This document shows positions 24,231 through 35,935 of a stretch of DNA of 64,000 bases, piece by piece. Source of the stretch: Wolfiporia cocos. Its lineage: Eukaryota > Basidiomycota > Agaricomycetes > Polyporales > Phaeolaceae. The notes beneath the pieces are model-generated. The model searched no databases. It was not told the origin of the DNA and saw only the letters and a list, made by a program, of their open reading frames with translations. The DNA lies in assembly GCA_029448655.1 (NCBI GenBank), contig JACCLO010000007.1, forward strand, positions 1,240,001 to 1,304,000. Direction: 5' to 3'. Every line of letters starts with the position of its first letter. Position 1 is the stretch's first letter. Made by a program: the position numbers and the translations under genes.

Positions 24231-24904
24231 GTCCCAGTGAGGTGGAATGGTTCTTCTACCACAGTCTGTGCTTGGTTAGGTTCCCGTCTCCCCTGCCTCA
24301 AGATAAGCTGAGACAAGCAGCCTGAACCTCCTGGACACGACTCAGACACTATGCCCCTGGTATCGCTCTGAAAACATCCTTGCTTTCTGACCACTCCTGG
24401 AGATTTGTGTATGAGGTTCCAAAGTCGACTTCATCTGTAGAGATTTGGGTGGATTCAACCGTTGTCGAGCATACAGATGAAAAGACGATCATCGACATAA
24501 ATACAGAGCTAACTCGCAGGCTCTGGCCCATATCCACTGGAAGGCATGTGATGGGACTCCATTATGGACTGGCAAGTCTCCAGCAAGGAATATGGATATT
24601 TGCATATGCTACACAACTCTACATGGCCGATAAACTCATATTGATACCGAATTTCGCAGTATTCATGGTCCTCATTGTGGATGTGATGCACAAATAGTCA
24701 ACGCCCTTCTTGATCAGTTTCTTCGTTATCTATGGGATGAGTTGTTAAAAGCCGGATCCACATCTGTATCTACATTGAGAGGGACTTCAGTCAATTATCT
24801 TAATCTGCCAACTGCCCTTCGCTTAAGAAATGGCAGTTGCGAGCTAGGTTTGCACGCAAATTAATCTGCTAGCTGCGGCAGACTAATCCACTGTGACAAT
24901 AAAA

Positions 24905-24995
24905 TGGTACATCCAGGATTCGAACCAAGGACCTTAGCACAGATGAGAATAAGAGCATCGCAGCATATATTAGCCAACTGAGCTACAGTGCAACT
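24905..24995 (-). other. tRNA-like sequence, left arm
   Basis: On the minus strand TAGCTCAGTTGG (perfect A box, 24985-24974) and GGTTCGAATCC (perfect B box, 24926-24916) are spaced as in a tRNA gene, and the sequence ends in ...GTACCA. The presumed acceptor stem does not pair, so this is a tRNA-derived promoter rather than a working tRNA. Confidence 0.6.
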
Positions 24996-25275
24996 ACTGT
25001 CTGCACACTTTTAAAAAATATATGAAGTATTCTGTAAACTTCATTTTCGCAGTTTAACATCTTCCACAACACAAATACAAATGAATCTGCCTCTAAAGAC
25101 CTGTGATTCCAGTGTATTCAACTTTCCCATCGTGAGTTGCTCCAGGTCAGCATGGTAAAACAAGCTACCACTATCATTATTTTTAATGCTTGTTGTTGCA
25201 GTCAGTTGCCTTGATGATCTGTGGAAATTGTGTGTAAAATATGTGTTATATATATATTGATTGGTCAAAGGTAAT

Positions 25276-25366
25276 TGTTGCCACTATGGCTCAGTTGGCG
25301 CATTATGCTGTGATGCTCTTATTCTCATCTGTGCTAAGGTCCTTGGTTTGAATCCTGGATGTACCA
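25276..25366 (+). other. tRNA-like sequence, right arm
   Basis: TGGCTCAGTTGG (A box, 25287-25298) and GGTTTGAATCC (B box with one change, 25345-25355) are the mirror copy of the left-arm sequence. It too ends in GTACCA. Confidence 0.6.
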
Positions 25367-26961
25367 TTTTATTGTCACAGTAGATTAATCTGCCGCAGCT
25401 AGCAGATTAATTTGCGTGCAAACCTAGCTCGCAACTGCCATTTCTTAAGCGAAGGGCAGTTGGCAGATTAAGATAGTTGACTGAAACTCTACACATCGAA
25501 ATGGGGGCAAGAAACAAGTCGCCTTGCACCCACAGCTGCAGTGCTGACAGGTGAATTCAACACAATCCTGTCCACGAATGCAGAACTTCATGTTGGAACA
25601 TGGATTTGCCGAGGCCGAGCTCGCGCGTGCCTGAACGTCGCGCGCACGTCGGGAGCCGGGTATCGCGTAGCCGGAGGGTGAAACGGTATATAATAGCTCG
25701 ATTTTATGTACCGTACCTCACGCGATTGCCCTACGGGCATCGTCACGCCTGTGGACAAACGCGCTCGTTGAACCGATGTTTTGATTGCTCTGACACTTCA
25801 AGCTGCACCTGCTCCTACCTTGATACGTCTATCGTCGCCACTGAGTATCTGCCTCGATAGATAATGATATCTAGACACCATTCCTGCCACCCGTAATATG
25901 TGCTCCAACCGCCCAAGGCGTCAGCATCACCCGCAGAGTATTATTTGACGAAGATAAGACTCGTGCAATCAGGACACTGTGCCGCAAGCATTCTCGTACT
26001 GTGACCCAGGTCATCGATTCTTTGTATGCTGTGGCTCATGTTGAGACCACCTTGCGTAATGCAAGAGCACGAGGAGCGGACTGCTTTCAGACTGTTTTGG
26101 ATCTCTACGAGACGTCCGACATTTGGCTGATGCCGTGGTCTATCAGGTGAATAGCCTCAAACATTAGATAATGGCCCAGAAGCTCACGGATCTATTATCA
26201 GCGTCCTTATCTGAAGGGATATACAAGCCTCGCGTCAAGCCATGGTATGCCATTTTTTGCTTGCTAAGGATGCACGCTCGCGCTAGACATGAATAGAATT
26301 CGCGCGGCCTTGCGATACAATGTGGCAGAAGAAACCTGTGTAAGAGACTGCAGGAAGGAGACGTTTTGGGACGGAATAGTGCGAAATTATGTAGATGTGC
26401 TATCAACACACGATGTGAGCTATTTCACTGTGTCTTCGGACATTTGATCGCTAAGTTACACCTTAGGTGACCCTAAAGGGATTCATGCAACGTGCACGAG
26501 GAATGCACCAGGCTACAGTCGCATTTGACCCCGAGAGCCTTAATGACTTGAGCTTTCTCAGCTCTTCTGTGGGCGACTTAGACAGCCTCAGCTTGTTTGC
26601 TGCCTTTAAAGGCAGGGACAGTGGACGACCTGTCGTAACTGAGGTCCATCACTCGGTCATCAGCAATCTAGCTATGACACTCACGATCTGCTGGCAATAC
26701 CAAGGAAAACTCACGGTCAGCTTCGAAAGGGGAGTGTCATATTATTCCACAGAAGAGATGGACACACTTGGTCGGGTCTAGATCTTCGAGGAATGGTTCA
26801 ATTTGCTCTTAGCTGAGGGCGATCTCAATGCTCTATAGAAGTTCTGTGTCACTGAATAGCAGATGCGTACGAGACTCGTTCTCTTACTCAAGAGCGTGTA
26901 TGGCGAGTCTGCGAGTCTTTGTAAATAGTACATTCTTCTCTATCATTTGGATACAATGCAA

Positions 26962-29245
26962 TTAGCTAGTTTCCTCTGCCGATTCATGAGTGCGATGACG
27001 TTTCGTAGGTACTACTGTAATCTTGTCCGCTGGCAATGCTTCGTCCTCAGCTGAACATCTTCGTCGCTTCCGTCCCAGATGGGGCATGTTTACAATGTCA
27101 TCCAGCTTGTCTAACATTCCCTCGGTCTGTATGATTGAAGCGTCCTGAGTGGCCATGTCGGATGAGGCCTCGTTACTGAGAGCTCTGCCCCGAAACCCAT
27201 CACCTGTGGCAGGTTCCACTATGGGGTTTTCTTTCGATGGACTACCCGACTGCTCGGGCGATTGGGGTTCCGGTGTTCCGTGCTCAGAAGCGGTATCGGG
27301 GGTCGTATGTTGCGTAAGCACATCTTGGATTGGTGGGGAAGAAACGAAAGAGGCGGGGATCGGGATTGGCTTGTCTTGCGTCCCGGAGTAAGCGTTCGAC
27401 TCTATGAGTTCAGGCTGTAGAGGTACAGAGTCAGGTAATGAACTCTGATACTTAACTGGGCTGCCTGGTCCTGATCCACTCGGCGATCCCTGAGGAGTTT
27501 GGGGAACTTCTGACTCATCGGTAGACGCAGCAGAGGTTGAGCTTGTTGGAGCTGGACTTGGAGCAGCGTGCTCGTCCTGCGTAGACGCTGCTTCGCCTGC
27601 AGTTGTCGTCACGTCCGAAACGGAAATCGAGTCATTCGTAGGAGTCGAGGCGTCCGATTGACGGGAGTGCAAGGGTTCTGCAACTACTGTGGCAGCCACC
27701 GGGGCAGTCGGAGCACCAGACCCTTGTTCCGTTGCCTTGTTCTCCGTCTCAGAAGTCATCAAGGTAGCCTCCATTGATGTAGGACCTGACTCACTTCCAT
27801 CCGGTTGCGCGAGCGTTTGAGATGAGTCGGCGGCTGTGTCATCGAGGGGAGCACCGGTATCTGAAGCGCATGCAGGAATATCGTGATCCAACGAGAACTG
27901 GAGCGGGAATGCGCTGAGGATCTCCCTTAGCTCTGTGTCCGAGAGCTCCTGGACCGTTTTTCCATTGGTCAGTGACAACGACACTAAGCAGAGCGGCGAT
28001 GTTGGTTTGTCCGTGGCTGGGGAAGAGTCGAGACATTCGGGTGTGGCGTCGCTAGTTTGCGAGTCAACAGATGATTTCTCTGTAGAAGAGACAGCATTCA
28101 GCACTTTCAGCGAAAGCTTGGCCACTAGCTCCTCAATCTTTGATTCGGCATTTTCGAGGCGCGATCTAGCAGTGATGTCAGCGATGGCTGCGCGTACGTT
28201 CTCTGTGTAGCATACCTGAGGGGATTTATGGTGTCCCCGATGCCATTGATATCGTCTAACAAGGCATCGTGGTTCATCCAAGTGTCGAGGATCCAAACAT
28301 CCGCTAACGCTTCCACAACCACCGCCTCGCGCTGCGCCTTTTTGTCTTCCTCGATAGCTGTGCACATGTTCTCACGTATCGACTCATACAGAGGGCCGAG
28401 CTCCTGCAGGAAAAAAGAGGCATACGGGGTAAAAGGCGTCCCATTGCGTGTAGATGAGCGTGTTCGCATGCGCTCAGGTGCGGGCTTCGGCCACGGTCGC
28501 GCCTCCCGAAGGTCTCTGAGCTCCTTATCTGTGGCATGAGAGAACGTCCCCTCGATCGACTTCTGGTAGTAGTCATGCTCGTGGCGCATAGCTGTGAGAT
28601 CATTGGGCTCGTGGAGATCACTCTTGGCCGCGTGTTGTAGTCTGGTAACGAGTTTCCTCGGCGCCCTCTGTAGTCTGGCAGCAAGTTTCTTCGACAAACC
28701 CTGTTTAGCTATATCCTTGGGCTTGTCCTGCGAGACGGACATGCTCTCTAGCGAGGCAACACTGCTCTCCAGCTTCTCCAATCGCTTTCTGGAGTCAATC
28801 ACGAGTCAACGGCGAAAACATCATGCAGACAAAGTGTGGCGCACTTGAACCCCATCACATCTCGGCATGCATACTTCGCCAACTTGTGGACCGGCTTGGC
28901 AACCTCCTCGATCTCTTTCACAGGAACCTTGAACTGCTCCAAAGCTTCTTTGATGTGCTCTAAACACATCTGTTGACTGTGCAAGAGCGCAGTGGCAAGT
29001 AGTCGCGTGCCCTCCGTTTGACTAAGTAGCTCGTGGAACACATCCTCGACGGTCCCAAGATCAGTGGAGTCGATCGAGAACTTATCTCTGAGGTAGAGCC
29101 TGTCGATGAGTGCTGCCCATTCCATCTTCGGGAAATTCAGCTTTCGCCGCTCGGGAGGATGTCTGATGACAATTTGTGTGCCATCCGGGAGCGACATCGT
29201 TGTAACATCCTCTGAAGACGCGTTAGAGCCCAGGGCTGTAGACAT
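26962..29245 (-). CDS. Protein of unknown function, coiled coil and long disordered region
   Basis: On the minus strand, exons 29245-28875, 28788-28216 and 28165-26962 give 715 residues in one frame (introns 86 and 50 nt). The N-terminal 110 residues look folded (PPERRKLNFPKMEWAALIDR, GTRLLATALLHSQQMCLEHI). Next come heptad-like segments (RKRLEKLESSVASLESM and ENAESKIEELVAKLSLKVL) that predict coiled coil. The last 370 residues are Ser/Thr/Pro/Glu rich with little predicted order. They end in the basic cluster GRKRRR and KRHRTHESAEE, a plausible nuclear localisation signal. I do not recognise a family. The upstream AUG context is ordinary, and no domain argues for an earlier start. Confidence 0.6.
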
Positions 29246-30330
29246 CTTCAAGCAGTTGGAATATGTGGATATGCGAATGCAACAATGGGGAGCAGTCGAA
29301 AGGAACGAGTGGCGGGGTGTGGCGTTATAGACATTGAGGCTATGGCCGTGGCAAACATCGCAAAACAACTGAGAACGGGAATAGACCTCGGATCTTACGA
29401 TTAGACGATAACACGCACTCTTCACAATTCTCCATTTCCATCAGCATGAGGCTATCGCTGAGGCTTTCAGGGCCGTGCCGATGCTGTGAGTGAACCTCAT
29501 TCCAGCTAGCCGGCCCAACTATTATGCGTTGAGCTGAAGCAGCGCCATGCATCGCAAGCGTGCGTATGTCCTTGTTCCACTTCATTCGCTCGCATGCTTT
29601 CATCCTTCATTTGCCCAAACGCAAGGAGGTGAGAGTCAGATCAGCGTGATGCCATCTAGATATGCGCCACACTAGGCCACAATCGTGATCAGCGCCTATC
29701 TCGATAGGAATAAAGGTAGCGCCCGGTTCCGCTACGAACGATGATGATTGCGATCCATGCATGTAGCCTGGACTTACTCCTGTTGGAATAAACCAGCAGG
29801 GGCATACCACTACTCCACCGTGGAGTAGTGGTATGCCCCTGCTGGTTTATTCCAACAACTCCGTATTGATCTCCATTCTTATCCGAAGAGTCATGATGTC
29901 ATTATAATGTCTAGTCATTGAGGTTGATGTCAACATGTTGATTCGTCGAGACATAACCCACGTCGCATGCCTTCCGACTAAAATACGGTGTCATACATGT
30001 TCTCTCCTCTCCAATACCATGGTACTTTGTACTTCTGTACACTTCGTTACATATTCATATAGAGCAGTAATATGCTGCCGGTACTACAACAGGGCAGTAC
30101 CACGAGAGAAGGTGACACTGCCCAATAGTACGAGGCACGGGAGTGTTACGAGTAGCTGGTATAATCGAAACAGAAGATGGGGAATCGACAAGAATGGCAG
30201 GGCTAGCAGCATAAAACCCGATGGCCGCAATACGAATCAGGATGAATCTGAAGAAGAAAGTCAGAAGTCAAAGGCCTAAGGATCTCACAGGAGAGACGGC
30301 GAAGAGAAATAGGCATTAGTACCAAGAAAC
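29246..30330. other. Intergenic stretch with a palindrome
   Basis: Apart from the hairpin at 29781-29857 there is no recognisable feature. An open frame of 114 codons at 29935-30279 has no recognisable content. Confidence 0.35.
29781..29857. repeat. 77-bp perfect palindrome
   Basis: Arms of 38 bases (29781-29818 and 29820-29857) are exact reverse complements around one unpaired base at 29819. The arm starts TGTTGGAATAAACCAGCAG and ends ACTACTCCAC. It encodes nothing. Confidence 0.9.
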
Positions 30331-31250
30331 CAGAAGAAGGCTCGCAGTTCGCAGTTCGCATGTCAACATATGGACGTGGCTGCTACACCTACTAGGCGCC
30401 CATGATTTCGGGCCAGCGCCGATGCAGATGTTTGGCACTCGGGCCTCTAAGTATCTCAAAATTTGGCGTCGTCATTGAGCGCACTAACACCCTGAAGGCA
30501 ACCTGCACCGCTGGAATGACAGGCCCTGCGTAAGGGAGTAGCTGTACCTAATGAGGCCGAAAAAGTCCGTTACAGCGGTTGGAATTGAACGGGCATCGAA
30601 TGCATGGGTAGCGGGTGCCCGAGACTCTCTTGCATCTGCAGCGTTATCACTTCATAAGTCCCGCGATACCAGGTATGTACTCAGACGCGATGGAAACGTG
30701 GGAGACTGGACAGCTACAATTTGATCTCGCTCTGCATCCTTAAGCGTCTGCGCGTCTCGACGTGGATCAGAAGCCGGGGCGCTGTACGGTGAATTGAGGG
30801 CACATCAGGAGCGCCCTACATAGTCATCAGGGTCCGCCTTCGTAAAACGATATTGTCAGCAGCTGTCACATTACAAGTGCGCTCGTAAGCCGGATAATCT
30901 GAATCAACTCGTGCAGATTGAAGTCTCTTTGACTCAACAGAAGCCATACAACCAGCCTGCAGCTTCCTGTGACAGCACGGGAATCAGGAATCAGAAGAAC
31001 GTGCACCCAGATCAGACGATCTAAGCGGAAGATGTGGTCTTAAGACCACTCCGTTACCAATGCATGCGGTATCTATTCCCGAATTTGGAGAATTGTGTCC
31101 CATCGTAATGCGTACTCCGTGTGATGCATGATCCCTTGTCGGGCCAGGATTGAAATATTGAAGGACTGAAGCCGAGGAGGCCTTGGCAACTCGGTCATCA
31201 CGCAATGCGGGTGAAATGTCCGCGGAACACTGCTACTATGTCACAAGGCC

Positions 31251-31257
31251 TATATAA
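31251..31257 (+). promoter_or_regulatory. TATA box of secreted protein gene, copy 1
   Basis: TATATAA lies 75 bases before the ATG, inside GGCCTATATAACGG, which is conserved in all three copies. Confidence 0.6.
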
Positions 31258-31325
31258 CGGTCGCGCAAGAGCTAATTCTTCCTCGGCGCGACCCATTGAG
31301 TGCAACATACAGCTTCCTTGTCAGT

Positions 31326-31759
31326 ATGGTATCTAACTTAGTACTCGCTGTGGGGGCTGTGGCCCTCTTTAGTATGGGTGGTGCGTTTGCAGTGCCCGTA
31401 GCTGCTACGGTATAATTGATTTCTTCATGTTGGTTAATTGATGTACTGATGTATACATACTACAGGCGACGGTGAACCCATCTTGCCCCGCTTTGTACAC
31501 AACCACATTTACACAGACGCTCTTCATCATTGCTCCCACCACAACCGGTCCATTTGAGACAACGACTTGGACGGACACGCTGACAAGCTACCCAGTCTAT
31601 GCCACAACAGAGATCGGGACGTCTACATTCTCCGGAACGGTATGGGAGAACCCGGGCGAGATCCCGACGACCACGTTTTACACCACGACCTGGACGGAGG
31701 TCTACGCATACACGAACTATTACGACAACCCACCATACCCCAGTGACTGCGTTTATTGA
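31326..31759 (+). CDS. Small secreted Thr-rich protein, copy 1
   Basis: Exons 31326-31409 and 31466-31759 give 125 residues. Residues 1-22 (MVSNLVLAVGAVALFSMGGAFA) are a clear signal peptide, with likely cleavage after AFA. The mature protein of about 100 residues is Thr/Tyr rich with repeated TTTxT steps (YTTTFTQTL, ETTTWTDTL, FYTTTWTEVY). It has one Cys near the start (NPSCP) and one near the end (PSDC), which could form a single disulfide. Many Thr invite O-glycosylation. The 56-nt intron lies between codons right after the signal peptide. I know no named family; effector or wall-protein roles would be guesses. Copies 2 and 3 follow at 43.3 and 45.8 kb. Confidence 0.8.
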
Positions 31760-32659
31760 ACAAGGTAACGTCTTCCTCGGAGTTGTCCGTAAATTGACGA
31801 TGTAACCTCTTCGTGTCGACTCGCAGAGATCATCCATTATAGCACAATCATGCTTAGCTTGGATGCGTATATAGGAGCCACGAATGTTACGATAGTGACT
31901 GTTCGCTGATGGGATGTTATGAGATGCTAATGACATGAATACCATGGGTTCTGGATGTGATCAATATCGCCGAATTTCAGCGCTCCTCAGCCTGAACACA
32001 TAAGTTACCGATGCTATGATCGGAGATCCCTGGTACTTTGTTGATTTGGAGTACTGTCATAGAGTATTACCGGTAGTCTGTTCCATGACCTGGCTTATAA
32101 ATGACTAGCCGAGACCAGACTCTGCTGCTTGTGGCGACTCAGCCACAGTCGCTTCCTAAGTGCGAGTGGGGATCTACGAGGATAGTGTACAGTGACGAGT
32201 ATATCTCAGTTTAATGAGTGACGTTTGAACTAGGAAGGATGGGTTGGGGTGAGAGAGTTCGGTCGGAATTGGTCAAAATTCCGAAGGTGCTAAGGCTACG
32301 AAAAACTCGGAATTTTGGAGGTGTGCGAAGGCCGAAAATCCGTGTTTGGAAGCGCTGGGAATGCGATGATGCGACGGATTCTCGAGCGCTTCGCGCGCGA
32401 GGGAGACGACCGAGCTGAGCCACAAAGGACCGAACTTCTCGAGCGTTGGTTGGCGGTGTAGAGGCCGAAACGAGGCGGTGGCACGACTACACCACCATCC
32501 AACACTGGGGAGTGGCTGGGTGGGTCAGAAAACTGGTTTTTGCAGTGAGCTACGAGGGCCTTCGAAAGGGAGGTGCTGCACGAATGCGCTTACGCGTCTC
32601 TCGTTCCTCCCCACTCGCTTAGTAAGCAAACGTTCGGCCTAGCGCTCGTACCTCGTGCA

Positions 32660-32709
32660 AGGCGCGAACTGCACTCCTCCCATTAGGCGCGAACTGCACT
32701 CCTCCCATT
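32660..32709. repeat. 25-bp tandem duplication
   Basis: AGGCGCGAACTGCACTCCTCCCATT occurs twice in direct succession (32660-32684 and 32685-32709), inside the segment found only in copy 1 of the duplicated unit. Confidence 0.85.
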
Positions 32710-33315
32710 CTAAGCTTGTTTCCCGCTGCTCGCGTGACATCATGACGTGATCGTTAGTAAAGTGGGGGCGTTCACTGTTTGTCTGAATTCATCTTCCCTA
32801 TTTCTTTCACTTACCTCTCTCAATTCCGCGGCGGCTGTACTGCACAGCGTCCTCATAACGAGCGATATATTTCTCGTTCTTATTGAGAAGAGGTTTTCTC
32901 ACTCTCATATGTTTCGCTCGCCCGTATGCTAAGGTCAGCGATGCTTACCCCGGGTTCAGTGTGACGGAGTGTGACTGTATCACGTGTAACGGATTTTTTT
33001 TGGATACATTTATATCCCGCGTCAAGTAACTACGACTAAATGCGACATTTGTGCGCGGAGGACGCTCGAGGTTTTACGCGTACGGGCGGGACGGAGAGGG
33101 GGTATGAGTTCGGTCACGTGTAACGGATCACATTGCACTCCACCGTCACCGTATCCCGCATCGAGTAAACAATCCTGTGGGTAATGCTGCAACGGAAAAC
33201 GTAACGACTGGCTCTCTCACTGACCCTTTGCTTGTCTTGCTGATTCAACAAAGCTACACAACCAGCCTGCAGCTCCCTGTGACAGCACGGGATTCAGAAG
33301 ACGTGCTCCTAGATC

Positions 33316-33821
33316 AGACGATCGCCCCAGAATCCAGAATTTAGACTCGCTTGGGTCCGTCAATATTTACAGCTTCTCCCACGCAGCCTACCATTCGGAA
33401 TTTCTCAAGATACATAGCAGGTCTCGTTGACAACTGAGTCCATGGTTGTGCAAGAAGAAGGCAAGTGGGCGGCATCTCGCATTAGGTTTACATACATTCG
33501 GCTCTGGGAGCACCCTTGTCATAGACAAGAGGGGTTCTGACGTCAAGGTTCAAGTCGCATCACATGCATACACTATAAACGAGCGTGCCGCAGAGTTAAT
33601 TGGCCACGAACCATTCATGAAGTGGGCCGATGCTGGGTAGTAGGAAGATCTGACACTAATTAGCCCTATTTTACCGGCTAGATAGCGCGAGGTCCCCGGG
33701 GCAGAGCCCTCGGACCCCTTTTGATTTAGCTGTTAATTACAGGTGTAAAATAGGCCCTCGGGGAGGGCCATTGCTATTTCAGCTGTTTAACAGACCCTGA
33801 TCCCTACTCTACCGTGCCCTA
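33316..33821. other. Mobile-DNA debris between unit copies
   Basis: An inverted pair GCCCTATTTTAC / GTAAAATAGGCC (near 33663 and 33747) encloses a GC-rich tract and looks like a small foldback remnant. A 64-codon frame at 33446-33640 has no recognisable content. Confidence 0.35.
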
Positions 33822-34103
33822 TCAATGCATTGCCTGCTCAGAAACATAACGATAGCATTTCTGCTTCTGCACAACACACGCTGCTGCCTTCCCCGTCACC
33901 CTAACTCGATAAGCATTCAGGAATCTCCAAGAATGATTTATGAAATATCTGATCACCTCGAGCGGACAAGCATGTAATGCTTCAACAGCGGCACACTTTG
34001 CATCTGCAAATGCTGGCTTATATATTTCCCTGTAATGATACTTGCACCAACCCCAATAACGATATATATCAGTTCCAATACAATCAATTCTAAAAACGCG
34101 CAC
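33822..34103 (-). pseudogene. DDE-type transposase, C-terminal fragment
   Basis: The 93-codon minus-strand frame reads YRYWGWCKYHYREIYK, FADAKCAAVEALHACPLEVI, RYFINHSWRFLNAYRVRVTG, KAAACVVQKQKCYRYVSE. I recognise this as the C-terminal end of a DDE transposase widespread in basidiomycete genomes: a YYWG..KYRYR start, then RRFINRSWRFM and AYR. Only this end is present. The catalytic part upstream is lost, so this is a remnant. Confidence 0.6.
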
Positions 34104-35430
34104 CGTTTCTATTGGGTTAACATTGCCGTTATATTGGGTTCAAATAAGCAGGAGATGCCTGATGAGTATAAATTTGAAGACCAGATGTATTTTTGGGCTG
34201 TTAAGGGTGTGACCCTCGAGCTATATTTGATGCAGAGAAGTAGCACTTAATACTCCATGTTTGATTTATGGGGAGCGATATAGCAATCTTAATTGCATCC
34301 TGACCACGTAGTCAGATTGCGACGACTAAAAGGAGTCGATTGGTGTATTTTTCGAGGGTTTAGCGCTTATTTTGAGGTCACCGCCAATTTTTGGGTCTCA
34401 AAATGGTGGAGCGCTAACGAGAATTTTCCGTGGAATTCTGAGCACGGATATGAACTCGGACAGCTTCAATATGCCCCAAACTGGTCGAGTCAGAATTTTC
34501 CCACGCCTTTTTGAAACCGCTAATTTTTGGGACCGAAAAATCAGCTAGGCGCCCGTAGGTTTAGCAGAATATGGCAGGAAATACATCGAAGTATCAGTCG
34601 AGTACAACTTCTATTGCAAGTATCGCCCCCTGTGAGACGGATCAATGCTGTTTCTGCTTTCAGGCTGCCCACGCAGTTGCCTTCCCTGTGAGTCCGAGGC
34701 GATAAGTGCTCATGAAGAATTACATATTGAACCAGAACAAGTACCTCCTGCAGTGCAGTGTGGCCGTGTGCCGCGTAGTTATGTAACTCTTGTTTCTCTC
34801 CTCATCCATCGTACGTTCCGCTACTCTATGGTACTTGAGTACATGCAAATGCTCCTATTATTTGTAAGCATTCGTTGTTCCTCAGTTGGCCCTTCCTGTA
34901 GCTTAGTTAGCGCTGTACGTTGGGGCCCTGAAGTTTACTCTACCAGACACTGTAAGGAGGTTTGAATTCATGTATTACATAAGGACAGACATTGCTCGAC
35001 TTATGACCTATAATTTCCACGTGATGACTTGCTTTACTTGTGCACAGTCGTTCTCGTGCACGAATAGGGGAGAGCATCAGGACATGGAACTCTAATTCTA
35101 TAGAATAGGTATTCTATAGGGGGTAACCACGACTCACGGTTGAGACATGGTAGTCAGGTATCCGACTTTGAGAGTTTTCTACAGCATCAAGAATGCATTA
35201 TGACCATATTCTAATTGCATATTCAGACTCGCGCTGATGAGAGCTGCTGAACCATGTATTTTTCACGATGTTTATTAAGCGCACGCCAATTTTTGACCCT
35301 TCAAATATTGAAATTGACTTTTTGGGAAATCGACTCGTACAATCTGGGTCGTCTCGCTTTATAAAGAGAGCTGTATGTCATACGTAACGTTTGCACTAGT
35401 GTCAGAAAATTAGGCCCCCTAGATTGGCGG
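34104..35430. other. AT-rich repeat remnants
   Basis: The region is markedly AT-richer than the Ngaro-type element that follows. The phrase CCAATTTTTGGGTC / CCAATTTTTGACCC recurs at about 34384 and 35287. No gene is recognised. Confidence 0.35.
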
Positions 35431-35550
35431 TCCGAGCTCGTCGTCGCAGCAGTGGGTAATGGGAAGTGGCAATGCAGCGCGCTGTGAGTGCTGATAAGTT
35501 GGGCGGGACCGGCGTTAGCCGGAACGGACGCAGGAGATGTAGGAGCCGCC
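35431..35550. repeat. Split direct repeat B2
   Basis: 120 bases starting TCCGAGCTCGTCGTCGCAGC, identical by eye to 35936-36055. Confidence 0.9.
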
Positions 35551-35757
35551 GGGTGGGCGGGCTCATTCATCTCGTGCGATTGGCACACACAGGCGCGCGC
35601 CGCGCGCGATGGGGGGGGGGGCACGCAGAATCAGAGTAGGCACACAGCAAACACACGACGATACATGTAACGCGACGCGGCGTGCGGAGCCAGTACATGA
35701 CAAACGGGGCGCGACTACAACAAAGGAGGCAAGGAAAGGGGCGCGGAGGGAGGGGCA

Positions 35758-35935
35758 GAAACGGGACGGCGGCGTCGCTAAAGGCAGCGGCAGCGGGCTG
35801 GTAAGCGACACGCAGAAGGGCGAAGGAAGCAAGGGGCGAGCGCGCATAAGCGCGCGGTGAAATTTGCTTGCTCGCTCGGACGTTGGGGCCGGCCTCTCCC
35901 GGCTGCGCGAGGGATCTGCCGGCCCCGCCACTAAT
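35758..35935. repeat. Split direct repeat A2
   Basis: 178 bases ending CGGCCCCGCCACTAAT, identical by eye to 40485-40662, and directly adjacent to B1. Confidence 0.9.

Larger units (their letters stand above)
24781..25492. mobile_element. Inverted-repeat element with tRNA-like ends, copy in acyltransferase-like gene
   Basis: The ends (GGGACTTCAGTCAA and TTGACTGAAACTCTAC) match those of the 21641-22295 element. The inverted arms are about 180 bp (24788-24970 and 25305-25485) with only a handful of differences. The neighbours ACATTGAGA and ACATCGAAA resemble each other at 7 of 9 positions, an aged target duplication. Each arm carries a tRNA-like sequence pointing outward. The core of about 330 bp is AT-rich and encodes nothing recognisable. 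Confidence 0.8.
24235..26781 (+). pseudogene. Acyltransferase-like gene, interrupted by an inverted-repeat element
   Basis: The first coding block (24245-24765) contains FFYHSLCLVRFPSPLP, LRHYAPGIALKTSLL and WPISTGRHVMGLHYG, then LLDQFLRYLWDELL. An in-frame TGA stands just before the TSW preceding LRHYAPG, where the 12-kb paralogue has an Arg codon. Coding resumes beyond the 24781-25492 element with RRVLFDEDKTRAIRTLCRKH and TVTQVIDSLYAVAHVETTLR (about 25930-26070). It ends with an exon at 26467-26781 (FMQRARGMHQATVAFD and CWQYQGKLTVSFERGVSYY). The C-terminal HSVISNLAMTLTICWQYQGKLTVS pattern suits the CoA-dependent acyltransferase/condensation fold. Family placement is inference; loss of function follows from the stop plus the insertion. 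Confidence 0.5.
30331..33315 (+). repeat. Duplicated unit, copy 1
   Basis: This unit consists of an upstream part (30331-31325), a small secreted protein gene (31326-31759) and a downstream part (to about 33240), then the beginning of a further upstream part (to about 33315). It matches 42309-44930 almost colinearly. Copy 1 alone has an extra segment of about 500 bases near 32160-32700. Confidence 0.75.

Noticed and set aside
24905..25366. Functional tRNA genes
   Set aside because: A and B boxes are good, but the acceptor stems do not pair and both copies lie in the arms of a mobile element.
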